Source: Rapana venosa
Taxonomy: Eukaryota; Mollusca; Gastropoda; Neogastropoda; Muricidae
Length of the DNA stretch: 64,000 nucleotides
Assembly (NCBI GenBank): GCA_028751875.1
Contig: CM054153.1
Location: forward strand, 18,279,746-18,343,745
Direction: 5' to 3'
Shown piece by piece: positions 18,011 to 28,500 of the stretch. Position numbers and translations under genes: made by a program. Positions within the stretch are counted from its first letter, which is position 1. Each line of letters starts with the position of its first letter. The notes under the pieces are model-generated. The model was not told where the DNA came from. It was given only the letters and a program-made list of their open reading frames with translations, and did not search any database.

Positions 18011-19269
18011 AACCGCATAACAGCCAGCTTTCCAACTTCAACCAAAAGCATTATAATAGTCATTAATAGCTTACAGAGGAAAAAGTTAATATTTTAATGT
18101 TTAACAAACAAAAAAAAAGGCAAAAATCCCCTCAACTAAAACCTTCAAACATACCCATCATACTCCCCCCCCCCTTCATTTCCACTGGCTTACTTTTAAT
18201 AACTGAGGAAAATGTCTTGTCACTTGTTTAAAAAAAAAAAAAGCAACTAGTTATTGTGATGGAAATAACAAAAACAGAAAGAACACGCACACACACACAC
18301 ACACACAGAGTTTCAATAGTGTTAAAAAAGAAAGCATCATAACTGACATTTCGCAATTTACATAAACAGGCACACACTCGCAGTTCCAATCAATAAAAAA
18401 AACAAACAACCAACATACATATTTGATTATAAAGCAAGCAATATGCTGTGTGTTTATTTCGCTTTTTTTTCTCTCCTCTTTTGGTTAATGTCATGTGAGC
18501 AATTTGTTTAAAAACGTAGAGGGGAAAAAAAAGCACTAACTTAAGAGCACACACTTAAAATTAATATTTTCACACACAAACACACACACACACACACACC
18601 ACACACACTCTCTCTCTTATCACAGTAAAAAATTCCAGCATTCTGAGCATTCTTGCATGAAATACGTATGGATTCCATACCAGAATCAAGGCATTATACC
18701 GAACATTAAAACATTATTCATCAAACAACAGTAACACAGCCTAAAAAGAGCTCATAGTTTCAGAATATAAATCTAGTCTACATGAACTGCCATAAACGAC
18801 AATAACAACAAAACCATGAACTACATAAAAACATCAATCACAATGGCAGTTACAGTAGCAGTTGGGAGGGGAGGGGGCATGGAGGGCATACACTATTCCC
18901 CTACATGGTAAAGCATAGTATTTTTTTCTTTTCTCATTCAATCTTGGAACAAATATATATGCAAACTACAGAACTTTCTCAGTTATTTCTTGACTATATT
19001 GGACTTGCTCTACATGCAAATGGTAAAACACTTAAACTCTGCTTTCCTTGAGTTAAATTTTTTTTTCTTCTTCTTCGTTCAAAATTTTTTTTTCTTCTTC
19101 GTTCAAAATTTTTTTTTTTTTAAATAGAAAATTATGTTTTTCTGTTTAATATTCCTAAACATATTTCACCAAAAAAACATAACTTTACACCCTACCTGGA
19201 CCATATAGTATACACGATTAAAAGAAAACAATCTGATTCTACCGAGTTATGTGATGAAACAGAAAAATG

Positions 19270-19400
19270 GGATTTTCCCCCAATATTTGGGAGACAAGAG
19301 TTTACATTATTTTACCATGTGGGGGATACAGTGTTTTTCTCAATATGTGGGAGGTAAGAGTTTTCATTATTTTACCAGGTGGGGATACCCATTACAGTGT
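19270..19400. repeat. About 62-bp tandem duplication
   Basis: tttgggagacaagagttta then cattattttaccatgtgggg, repeated as tgtgggaggtaagagttttc then cattattttaccaggtgggg. Confidence 0.85.
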
Positions 19401-19669
19401 AGTCGTGGTCAACAGTACTGATAGTTCTAGTGATAAGCATTAGCAGCAGTCAAAAGTTAGCAAATGTCATGATAACGACAAAAAATTCATGACACAGCTG
19501 ATACCTGACTTCTTTCTGAACTCCTTAGGAACTGTTAACGCTGCACTACATTTTTCAGGTCACGCACCTCGGACAAATTTTATCCTGACACAGCCCATCC
19601 CTCTCTACAAAGCAGGATGCATGCTAGGCATGTCTGAGTCACCCATCCATCCCACCAGCCATAGCTGGC

Positions 19670-19930
19670 CCACTCTTCTACAAGGCAGACAAGGTTTTAA
19701 CACGAGTCAAGATGTTCAACGACCACACAGAACCTCAAGTTTACAGTCTCACCTGAAGGAGTTTCAGGGGACTGGAGTCAGTACTAATGTTACCGCCAGA
19801 GGAAAATTCTATCTAACAGACACCTCCGTAGGGACGCGACCCCAGCACCCTCAGTTTTACCCCCTAGTAGTTGGTGGAAAAGGTAAGGTTCACACCAGAA
19901 CTGAACCCATGAACATCTCACTTTTTAGAC
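19670..19930 (-). mobile_element. Diverged SINE (cctcgatataaaag-tail family)
   Basis: Landmarks in reverse order: ttttaacacgagtcaagatg, agtttacagtctcacctgaa, gtcagtactaatgttaccgc. The tail is missing. Confidence 0.6.
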
Positions 19931-20002
19931 GGCTGCGTTGTTTCTAGACCACAAATCAACCATTGATAAGAAATTTTTAAAAAGCTGGTCATGTTTTCTA
20001 AA

Positions 20003-20112
20003 TCCCTGAAGTCAGAATGTGACTACCTTCATGGTGCGGGGGGAAAAAATAAACTGGTTGCATACCCAAAATCTCACCATTGGTGAGCCTCGGAGCTCTA
20101 GCCAAGGAACTT
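20003..20112 (+). mobile_element. SINE 3'-body fragment (gaagtcggaatgtggct family)
   Basis: ccctgaagtcagaatgtgac through ctcaccattggtgagcctcg and gctctagccaaggaac. Confidence 0.8.
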
Positions 20113-20658
20113 TAAAAACAACAACAAACTTTTGATTTAAAAAAAAAAAGCTCTAAAACTTTACAATACAATAGAATGTCTCTCTCTAAAAATTTAAAAC
20201 AAACACACAACCCCACCCCACCCCCCCTCCCCAAGCATCAACACCCTGATACTTGATGGTGTCAATGCATTCCTTTCTTCTGAATAAATATCCATGCATG
20301 TACAAGCATATGAAATAAATAAGTAGAATTACCAACAGACATATGGAAATAAATAACGATTCACTAAATGTTAGTGGTGGATGCAAGAACAGGTTAAAAA
20401 AAAATTGCGGCTGAAAGATAAATCATTGAAATATTATACACTGACATGTTCATAAACAGTATCACTAAAATAATGTGCGCATCATCCAAATTTACAGACA
20501 TTCCAAAATCAAATTGTTTACACACATTTGCAAACACGAATAATGTGGTATGATTACATCATTTAAATATTATGCATTTAATACTGGAAAAGTTTTCTAC
20601 TGTTTGAACTAAGCTTACAATGGGAGTCGCTCAGTGCTCCTATAGAATCTACCTAATG

Positions 20659-20665
<7 letters not shown>

Positions 20666-20705
<40 letters not shown>

Positions 20706-20734
20706 TATCTTCAGTTTAACGTCTGTTCACATTT

Positions 20735-20769
<35 letters not shown>
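20666..20769. repeat. (GT)n microsatellites around a LINE-tail fragment
   Basis: GT runs at about 20666-20703 and 20738-20769 flank gatatcttcagtttaacgtc and tgttcacatttaga. The same phrase ends the LINE copy at 58071-58110, so this is a very short minus-strand LINE 3' end. Confidence 0.7.
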
Positions 20770-20771
<2 letters not shown>

Positions 20772-21028
20772 GTGTGTGCACACGTGCGCTCTGTGTGTGT
20801 GCGTGTGTGTGTGTGTGTAGCGTATGCATGCTTGTGTGTGTGAAAATAAAAACAAAACAAAATTTCAAGATTTCCAAGTCAACTCTCGAAGTCCACTCCA
20901 ATCTAATCTTCTTATTCATAGCTTCGTTGACCACAGAGGCCACACAGGGCTGTCACCTAGTCAATTTTAAAAAAATCTCAGTCAAACCCTTTAATGTACA
21001 CGTACTATACCTGAGGACAGCCGTTAAG

Positions 21029-21290
21029 AAAGGATACAACAGCCCAAATCATCATTTTCGTTATGATTTTGGTCCTTAAAGGTTGTTTTTTCCTGTTTTC
21101 AAAATCCACTTTACCTGACACAAACTACAACAGCCCAAATCATTATTTTTGTTACGATAATGGTACTTTAACATTTGTTTTGTGTGGATGTTTTCAATAT
21201 CCACTTTACCTGACATAAACTATAACAGCCTAAAACATTATTTTCATTATGATTTTGGAACTTTTATATTTTTAAACAATATTTTCAATA
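21029..21290. repeat. About 105-bp tandem repeat, 2-3 copies
   Basis: Repeats the phrase tccactttacctgacacaaa, then ctacaacagcccaaatcatt and tttgttacgataatgg. The flanking phrase cacagggctgtcacc also occurs, diverged, near 43440 and 55895. Confidence 0.75.
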
Positions 21291-21780
21291 CCCACATTAT
21301 TGACACAATATGTCTTTCTCACAAAAGAATTGTTCTGAGTGTGTATGACAGATGACTAAAATTTGCACATGAAGAAAACGGCATTGTTTTTGTTCCTTTT
21401 TTTGTCCCATTGTCTAATGCATTATAATGACCATTTTGAAAATCACAAAAGCTTTGAAATAAACATCTATATACAAAAATAAATACTTTGCAGGCTTTTC
21501 ACATACACAATAACTGATTTTTATATTTAAGCATCTTTGTCAAAGATACCTTTTTGTATTATAGTCGTTTGTTTAAAAATCAAGAAAAAAGGGTTTCCAA
21601 AAATAAAAAAACAAAAAAGAAGTTTTTAAGGTATGATGTTGCCCATTATGTTAAAAAGTAAGTTCAACAGACAGTAGATCAAATGCAGAAAGAAAAAAAC
21701 AAACCAGCAAATGTGACATTCCCTAAGTTTGAATGAATCTTTTTTTTTTTAGGTGGTCATCGTGGACTATTTAAAAGACA

Positions 21781-22055
21781 TCCAGTGCATCTTCTTCTTC
21801 TTCCTTTTTTGTCATGTTTCTCCCAGGGGAGGTTTGACATTGATGATCCTTCTCCATCTCTCTCTGTTTGAGCTTCCTCCTTATTTATGCCCCTTTCTAC
21901 AAGATCATCCGCAATACAGGCAGCTCAGGTCTTGCTAGGTCTTCCCTCCAGTCTCCCTCCATCCACCACGAAGTTCATTGCTCTTTTTATGATGTGGTGG
22001 TCTGCTTTCTGTTGAACGTGCCCAAACCAGCACAGTCTATTGGTACTAGCTACAG
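21781..22055 (-). pseudogene. LINE reverse-transcriptase 3' end with (GAA)n tail
   Basis: On the minus strand, with frame breaks, reads RLCWFGHVQQKADHHIIKRA, MNFVVDGGRLEGRPSKT and [16 protein letters not shown], then a GAAGAAGAAG tail. This is the C-terminal part of a LINE polymerase with the GRP-x-KT motif. A shorter copy is at 54290-54425. Confidence 0.75.
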
Positions 22056-23905
22056 ACATGAAGAGTCTAAGTGCATGAAGAGTCTAATTTCACGTATTTT
22101 TGTCAGTTCGGGGTGATGCTTAACAATGTTCACATCTAAAATCAATCACATTTCAACATGGTTTTGGATCAGAAATAGCTGCCATGTCTGGCCACCAACA
22201 GTATAAAACACACTCAGACGCACAAGTAATTTTTCAAGGGGCAGACTTCAAAATGTCGCAGAAATGTACAGTACCACACGGAAACAATATTCAATAACAA
22301 GTCACACAGCCCTATCAATTCTTTCAACAGTTTTGTTGTTGATGAATGTGTCACATTATTTTTTAAGCATCAGCCAAGCAGCAACATTGAAATGCTCATA
22401 AAATCTGCAATAATGGACCAACGGTAAAGTACGATGCCATCATGCTCAGGAAAACAAACACCCATCCCACCCTCCCCTCCCCCCCAAAAAAAATCCCAAC
22501 CCCAAAACCCACACAAAACCAAAACACAAAAAATGTTTAACAACAAACAACCCCACCATCTTTTAAAAAAAAAAAAGAAGTATTTAAAAAAAAAGCTTGT
22601 TGAACACATTTCCTCAAAATATACATACATATATGTACTGGTCACCAATGGTGGAAACCAAGGGAAGAAACTGACAGGAGGTAATATGTGTGTAATAATA
22701 ACAACACCCAGGGGAACCAAAAAACAATTTCTTAAATACTAAATTCCCTTGAATTCAGCTGTTTTTGATGCGGTGGTGGTTTTCACTTTCTAATATAAAA
22801 AACAATAACAACTAAAAACCCCACAGCAAATCCGACCACTTTTGATTTAAAAATTCATACACCCATGGATACTCTATAGTAAGTAACGGTTTAAATGAAC
22901 GTGCACATTGTCACACATGATTTTTAAACAACAATGAACACATTATTATTTCACCGACTTAAAACACAAACACGCAAACAAAAACCAATACAATAATACA
23001 TTTACGCAGTTGTTAACCATCAACATAATTATGTAAGTTACACAACCTTCATGCTTTGGTTTATCTTCCCTCTCCTTTTTTCATCATGCTCAATTTCATA
23101 ATAACTTCATAATAAATGCTGCTTGATGAGACAAGTTTTCCGAATGTACACTGAGATCGACAGTAGACTGTAGGTTCTTTCAGGGGTAATAATAATCAAT
23201 TACAAATACTGCAAGTACAACAAGCAATGTTTCCAATTTGTGGATCTACAACTTTCATATCATCTAATATTACACCATAAACATCAATACCTATACTGAA
23301 CAAAATTTATACACGAGTAGAGATGTAGAAGCGAACAAAGGCCACGAAAAACAAGATTTGTGAAGAAATCTGTCTTTGTGAGTTCTTCAATAACTTATAT
23401 TATAAGCTATGAGACAACTGGCCATGAAAAAGTGAACACAGAAATTCTCTGGGGGATCAAAAATGTACACAATGCTTTTTAAAATAAAAAGCTACCTCTG
23501 GTGCTAAACCTTTATACTAACTTTGCACTCATTTTAATGTAGAACCCTGTAAATTCAGAGGGCTACACTGGTATGGAGAGGTCTACACAAGTTTCAAACA
23601 TTTACTGCACAAACCACTGCATTAACAACAAAAAAGTCAAGAAAGAAGAACTACAGTTCAGCAATATTTCACTAATTTCTCAAGCTACTGGGAAAGTAAG
23701 AATGGGGAGGTGAAACTTTGTGCCTGTAAGTTTCCTAAACATGCAAATTGAAGACACGTCCTATGTAGAATGAAAAACTTAAAGACAAAGCTGTGTTACA
23801 CAGGCATCTTTAGACCAACACCCCCTCCAAACCACAGTGCAAGTTGGGGGTGGAAGTCAGCATAATGGCACACATACACAAATCACTATCATAAATATTT
23901 TCAAA

Positions 23906-24664
23906 CCACAAGAATGGAACTTTTACGTCGCCAGAATGGGGCCCTTTACACCACCAGAATGGGACCCTTTACACCACCAGAATGGAACTTCTTACGCGAT
24001 CAGAATGGGACTTTTTACACCACCATTCAGAATTTTCTACACCACCAGAACGGGACTTATTACACCATCAAAATGGGGCCTTTATGACACCATTCAGAAC
24101 GGGACCGTTTACACCACCATTCAAAATGGGACCGTTCACACCATCAGAATGGGAGCCTTCATTCCACCAGATCAGAGCCATTTTTGGGGGTTTACACTAC
24201 CAGAATGGGACCTTTCACACCACCTGAATGTGACCTTTCACACCACAAGAATGTGACCTTTTACACCACCAGAATGGACCTTTCACACTAACACAAGAAC
24301 GTGACCTTTCACACTAACACAAGAACGGGACCGTTCACACCACCACAAGAACGAGACCTTTCACACCACCAGAACGGGACCTTTCACACCACCACCAGAA
24401 CGGGACCTTTCACACCACCAGAACAGGACCTTTCACACCACCACAAGAACAGGACCTTTCACACCACCAGAACGGGACCTTTCACACCACCACAAGAACG
24501 AGACCTTTCACACCACCACAAGAACGAGACCTTTCACACTACCACAAGAACGGGACCTTTCACACCACAAGAATGGGGCCTTTCACACTACCACAAGAAC
24601 GGGACCGTTCACACCACCACAAGAACGGGACCGTTCACACCACCAGAATGGGACCTTTACACGT
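23906..24664. repeat. Minisatellite, units of about 21-26 bp
   Basis: About 760 bp of the unit agaacgggacctttcacacc plus acc or accac, roughly 30 copies, more degenerate at the left end. It ends 65 bp from the stop codon of the zinc-finger gene and so lies in its probable 3' UTR. Open in several frames only because unit lengths are mostly multiples of three and lack stops. Confidence 0.95.
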
Positions 24665-24729
24665 TTTCTTGTGGTTGTCGACGTCCTCTTCGTTGACGAG
24701 CAGCATCAGACACTTGGAGCACTGCAGCG

Positions 24730-25582
24730 TCAGCAGCACGCCCCCGGAGAATCCATCTTCCCGTCTTCCGACAGAGAGCTGTCCGGCCCGTCTTCCAGCG
24801 ACAGCCCTCTGACGTCCATGGAGGTGGCGGTGGTGGCGTCCGACAAACTGACGTCCATGTTGACCGCTTCCCCGCTGTCCATGCACACAGAGTTAGCGAA
24901 GGAGAGCAGGTCCGACATGGAGTTGGAACGCGTCATGGTGCTGATACCCGTGAAGCTCAGCATGTCCGACTGCGAGTTTGTGCGGTTCATGCCGGCGAAA
25001 GTGGACAGGTCCGGGATCGAGCTGGCGCGGGGGAGGTTGGTCCCGCTCGCGCTGGGGCCCAGGTTCGGATCTTGGAAGTGGAAGGAGAGTTTCATGGGGT
25101 CGATTTGCGAGCGGTCCGACATGTCCATCAGCGGGAAAGGCGGGAGGTCTTGGGAATCGATGTTCATGGTGTCGGCCATCAACGAATCCATCAGCGCTTT
25201 GCTGGAATCCATCAGAGCTTTGTCCGGATCCATCAAGGCCCTGTCGGGCTCGATCAGCGGCTTCTCCGATTCCGGCGGCGGCTTGTCGGACTGCCCTAGA
25301 GGAGGGGTGGCCTGGGTGCAGAGGTAGTCCTTGGCGTTGATCTTGGCGTGGCTCTGCACCACCTCCATGTTGACCACCTGGTGCTGCTGGTGCAGGTGCT
25401 GCTTGACGCTGGCCAGGGTGTGGGTGGTGTGGCTGCACAGCGGGCAGGTGAAGGTGCTGAGGTGGGTCTTGAGGTGCTTGGCGATGCTGCTGGCGTAGGA
25501 GGTGTAGAAGGAGCACTGGTCGCAGGCGTAGAAGCTCTTCTGGGGCTGGTGCTTGTGCTGCATGTGCACCACCACGCTGTAC
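24730..25582 (-). CDS. Zinc-finger gene last exon (fingers 7b-9 and tail)
   Basis: Acceptor gtgtttcag. Completes finger 7 (YSVVVHMQHKH), then YACDQCSFYTSYASSIAKHL and FTCPLCSHTTHTLASVKQHL. The tail is GC-rich and low in complexity: PDRALMDPDKALMDSSKALM, then RASSIPDLSTF, RTNSQSDMLSF and RSNSMSDLLSF, ending DSPGACC. The stop is 24730-24732. Confidence 0.93.
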
Positions 25583-28500
25583 CTGAAACACACACCCCAC
25601 ACTCCACCTTTTCTTTCATAGGCTCTTCTTCCAGACTAGGTTTTTTCTTCTATCTGTATAAGTACTGTTCAGCATCCATAGTAGTTTTTTTCTTCTATCT
25701 GTATTAGTACTGTTCAGCATTCTTCCAGACTAGTTTTTTTCTTCTATATCTGTATAAGTACTGTTCAGCATTCTTCCACACTAGTTTTTTTCTATCTGTA
25801 TAAGTACTGTTCAGCATTCTTCCAGACTAGTTTTTTTTTTTCTATCTGTATAAGTACTGTTAAGCATTCTTCCACACTAGTTTTTTTCTTCTATCTGTAT
25901 AAGTACTGTTCAGCATTCTTCCACACTAGGTTTTTTTTTCTATATCTGTATAAGTACTGTTCAGCATTCTTCCAGACTAGTTTTTTTCTATCTGTATAAG
26001 TACTGTTAAGCATTCTTCCACACTAGTTTTTTTTTTCTATCTGTATAAGTACTGTTCAGCAGCAATGAGCGTGGTTACCAAGTGGATGGGTGACCGTTTG
26101 CACGCCTCGGCTTCAGTGCAGTTCTCCAGTTCACCCAGCTGTAAATGGGTACCTGCCCTCTTTAGGGTCAGGGAAGGTAAAGCAGCTTGGGAGAGGAGAT
26201 GGGCGCTACCCTCAGTATGCCTGGCCCCTAGAGAAGCTGAGGCCTCTGACACCTTGCTCCCCAACGACCGCATAGATTATGAGAACACCTTTAAGTACTG
26301 TTCATTAGTACTTGAAATGCATCGGGAATTTGCACTGGAAAAGAATTCTCTTGATTTTGTCTTCTTTTCTCCCTTCCCTCCATGAGGAGCCGTTGAGGTA
26401 CTGCACTGAATTCTTCAGGCTGTGTCTCTTGGTAAGTTATCCTGGCAGAGCCCATACCTCTCTAGGTATAGGGTGCATGTTGAGCATGTTCATGTAAAAA
26501 GAATGTTCCATACCTCCATCAAACGCTTATATAAATTATAGAATCTGTAATATGCTCATTTGATTTTCTATGAAATTTACATATCCATGCTAAAGAAAAT
26601 CCACATATACGCATCCCCCCCGCCACCCAACAAATTCCAAAAGAAACCAACCAACCATCCACCCACATCAGGAGCAATAACTCCATTCATCATCAACAAT
26701 CTTCAAGTCACATGGCATAAATAATGACAGCAATCTCACCTTGTATTCACTCGAAAGGTCTCATGGCATGAACAATCACGACAGCAATCTCATGGCATGA
26801 ACAATCACGACAGCAATCTCACCTTGTATTCACTCGAAAGGTCTCATGGCATGAACAATCACGACAGCAATCTCACCTTGCATTCACTCGAAAGGTCTCA
26901 TGGCATAAACAATCACGACAGCAATCTCACCTTGTCAATCACGACAGCAATCTTACCTTGCACTCACTCAGAAGGTCTCATGGCATAAACAATCTCGACA
27001 GCAAACTCACCTTGCATTCAACTTGAATGGTCTCATGGCATAAACAATCACAAACAGCAAACTCACCTTGTCAATCACGACAACAATCTCACCTTGCATT
27101 CAACTTGAAAGGTCTCATGGCATAAACAATCATAAACAGCAATCTCATGCCATAAACAATCACGACAGCAATCTCACCTTGCGTTCAACTCGAAAGGTCT
27201 CATGGCATAAACAATCACAAACAGCAATCTCACCTTGCGTTCACTGCAGAAAGTCTCATGGCATAAAATAATGCAAATCTCACCTGGTTACTTGCAAAGT
27301 TCATGGCATAACAATACGACAGCATCTCATGGCATCAACAATCAGCACAGCAATCTCACCTTGTCATTCAAGCTCAGCAAAACAGGTCTCATGGCATAAA
27401 CAATCACGACAGCAATCTCACCTTGCGTTCAACTCGAAAGGTCTCATGGCATAAACAATCACAAACAGCAATCTCACCTTGCGTTCAACTCGAAAGGTCT
27501 CATGGCATCAACAATCACAACAGCAATCTCACCTTGTGTTCACTTGCAAAGTCTCATGGCATAAACAATCTTGGCAGCAACCTCACCTTGTGTTCACTTG
27601 CAAAGTCTCATGGCATAAACAATCTTGGCAGCAACCTCACCTTGTGTTCACTTGCAAAGTCTCATGGCATAAACAATCTTGGCAGCAACCTCACCTTGTG
27701 TTCACTTGCAAAGTCTCATGGCATAAACAATCTTGGCAGCAACCTCACCTTACGTTCAACTCGAAAGGTCTCACGGCATCAACAATCACAAACAGCAACC
27801 TCACCTTGTGTTGGCCCGAAAGTCGCAGTGGGAGCACTGGTAGGGCCTCTCCTGGGTGTGGGACTTGAGGTGTCGGTCCAGCGTGGACTTTTCCACCGTT
27901 TCGTAGCTGCACTGGTGGCAGCGGTAGTTCTTCTCCGAGCTGTGACGCTTCTGGTGCACACGCAGCGCCCTCAGGTACGGCGTCTTGTAGCCGCAGCCTT
28001 CCACCTCGCAGCACAGCAGGTCACCTGTGTGCCGAATCAATCATCAAAGTCGAGGTAAGTCAAGTTTACTTTCTTTATGCCCATGAAGGGTGAGCAATAT
28101 AATAATAATAATAATATATGGAATTTATATAGCGCTGAATCTTGTAAAAAACAAACAAATCGAAGTGCTTGCACTCAATCATTTACAGGCATGCAACTCT
28201 CCTTAAACATAATGAACAACAGATTTCAAATCCATGTGCGCGCATATGGAGGTTTAAAAGGGATCCACAGAAATGTATTAATCTGTAGTCAAGAGAGAGA
28301 GAGAGAGACAATGAGTGAAGTTTTGCCTGAAAAAAATAGCGAGTTGAAAAATTACATGTAAACAAAATCAACATGCTTCCGTATGAGTTATCCATCATCC
28401 CCAGGAATATTTAACTGATGGACCTAATATACAATGATTATGTGAAATAAGCCAAAATAAAAACAACAAAACAAAACCAAACCCAAAACAAAACAACAAC

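Larger units (their letters stand above)
16587..24729. other. Region between convergent MYDGF copy 2 and zinc-finger gene
   Basis: No coding exon was recognised apart from retrotransposon remnants. From the right, up to several kb may be 3' UTR of the minus-strand zinc-finger gene; a minus-strand AATAAA occurs near 18450. Contents: LINE fragment 16931-17430, A/C-rich tract 17690-18010, duplicated segments at 19050-19115 and 19270-19400, SINE pieces at 19670-20112, GT runs at 20666-20769, a repeat at 21029-21290, a LINE end at 21781-22055 and a minisatellite at 23906-24664. Confidence 0.6.

Noticed and set aside
23837..24696. Repetitive plus-strand protein of Thr/Pro/His repeats
   Set aside because: Translation of the 3' UTR minisatellite. 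Similar open frames occur in more than one register.
24671..25707. Plus-strand open frames opposite the last zinc-finger exon
   Set aside because: They are antisense shadows of a GC-rich coding exon. The minus frame has the zinc-finger motifs and splice sites.
26738..27804. CRISPR-like array
   Set aside because: Repeats are regular, but there are no variable spacers of constant length and the DNA is a eukaryotic intron. The units derive from a splice junction.
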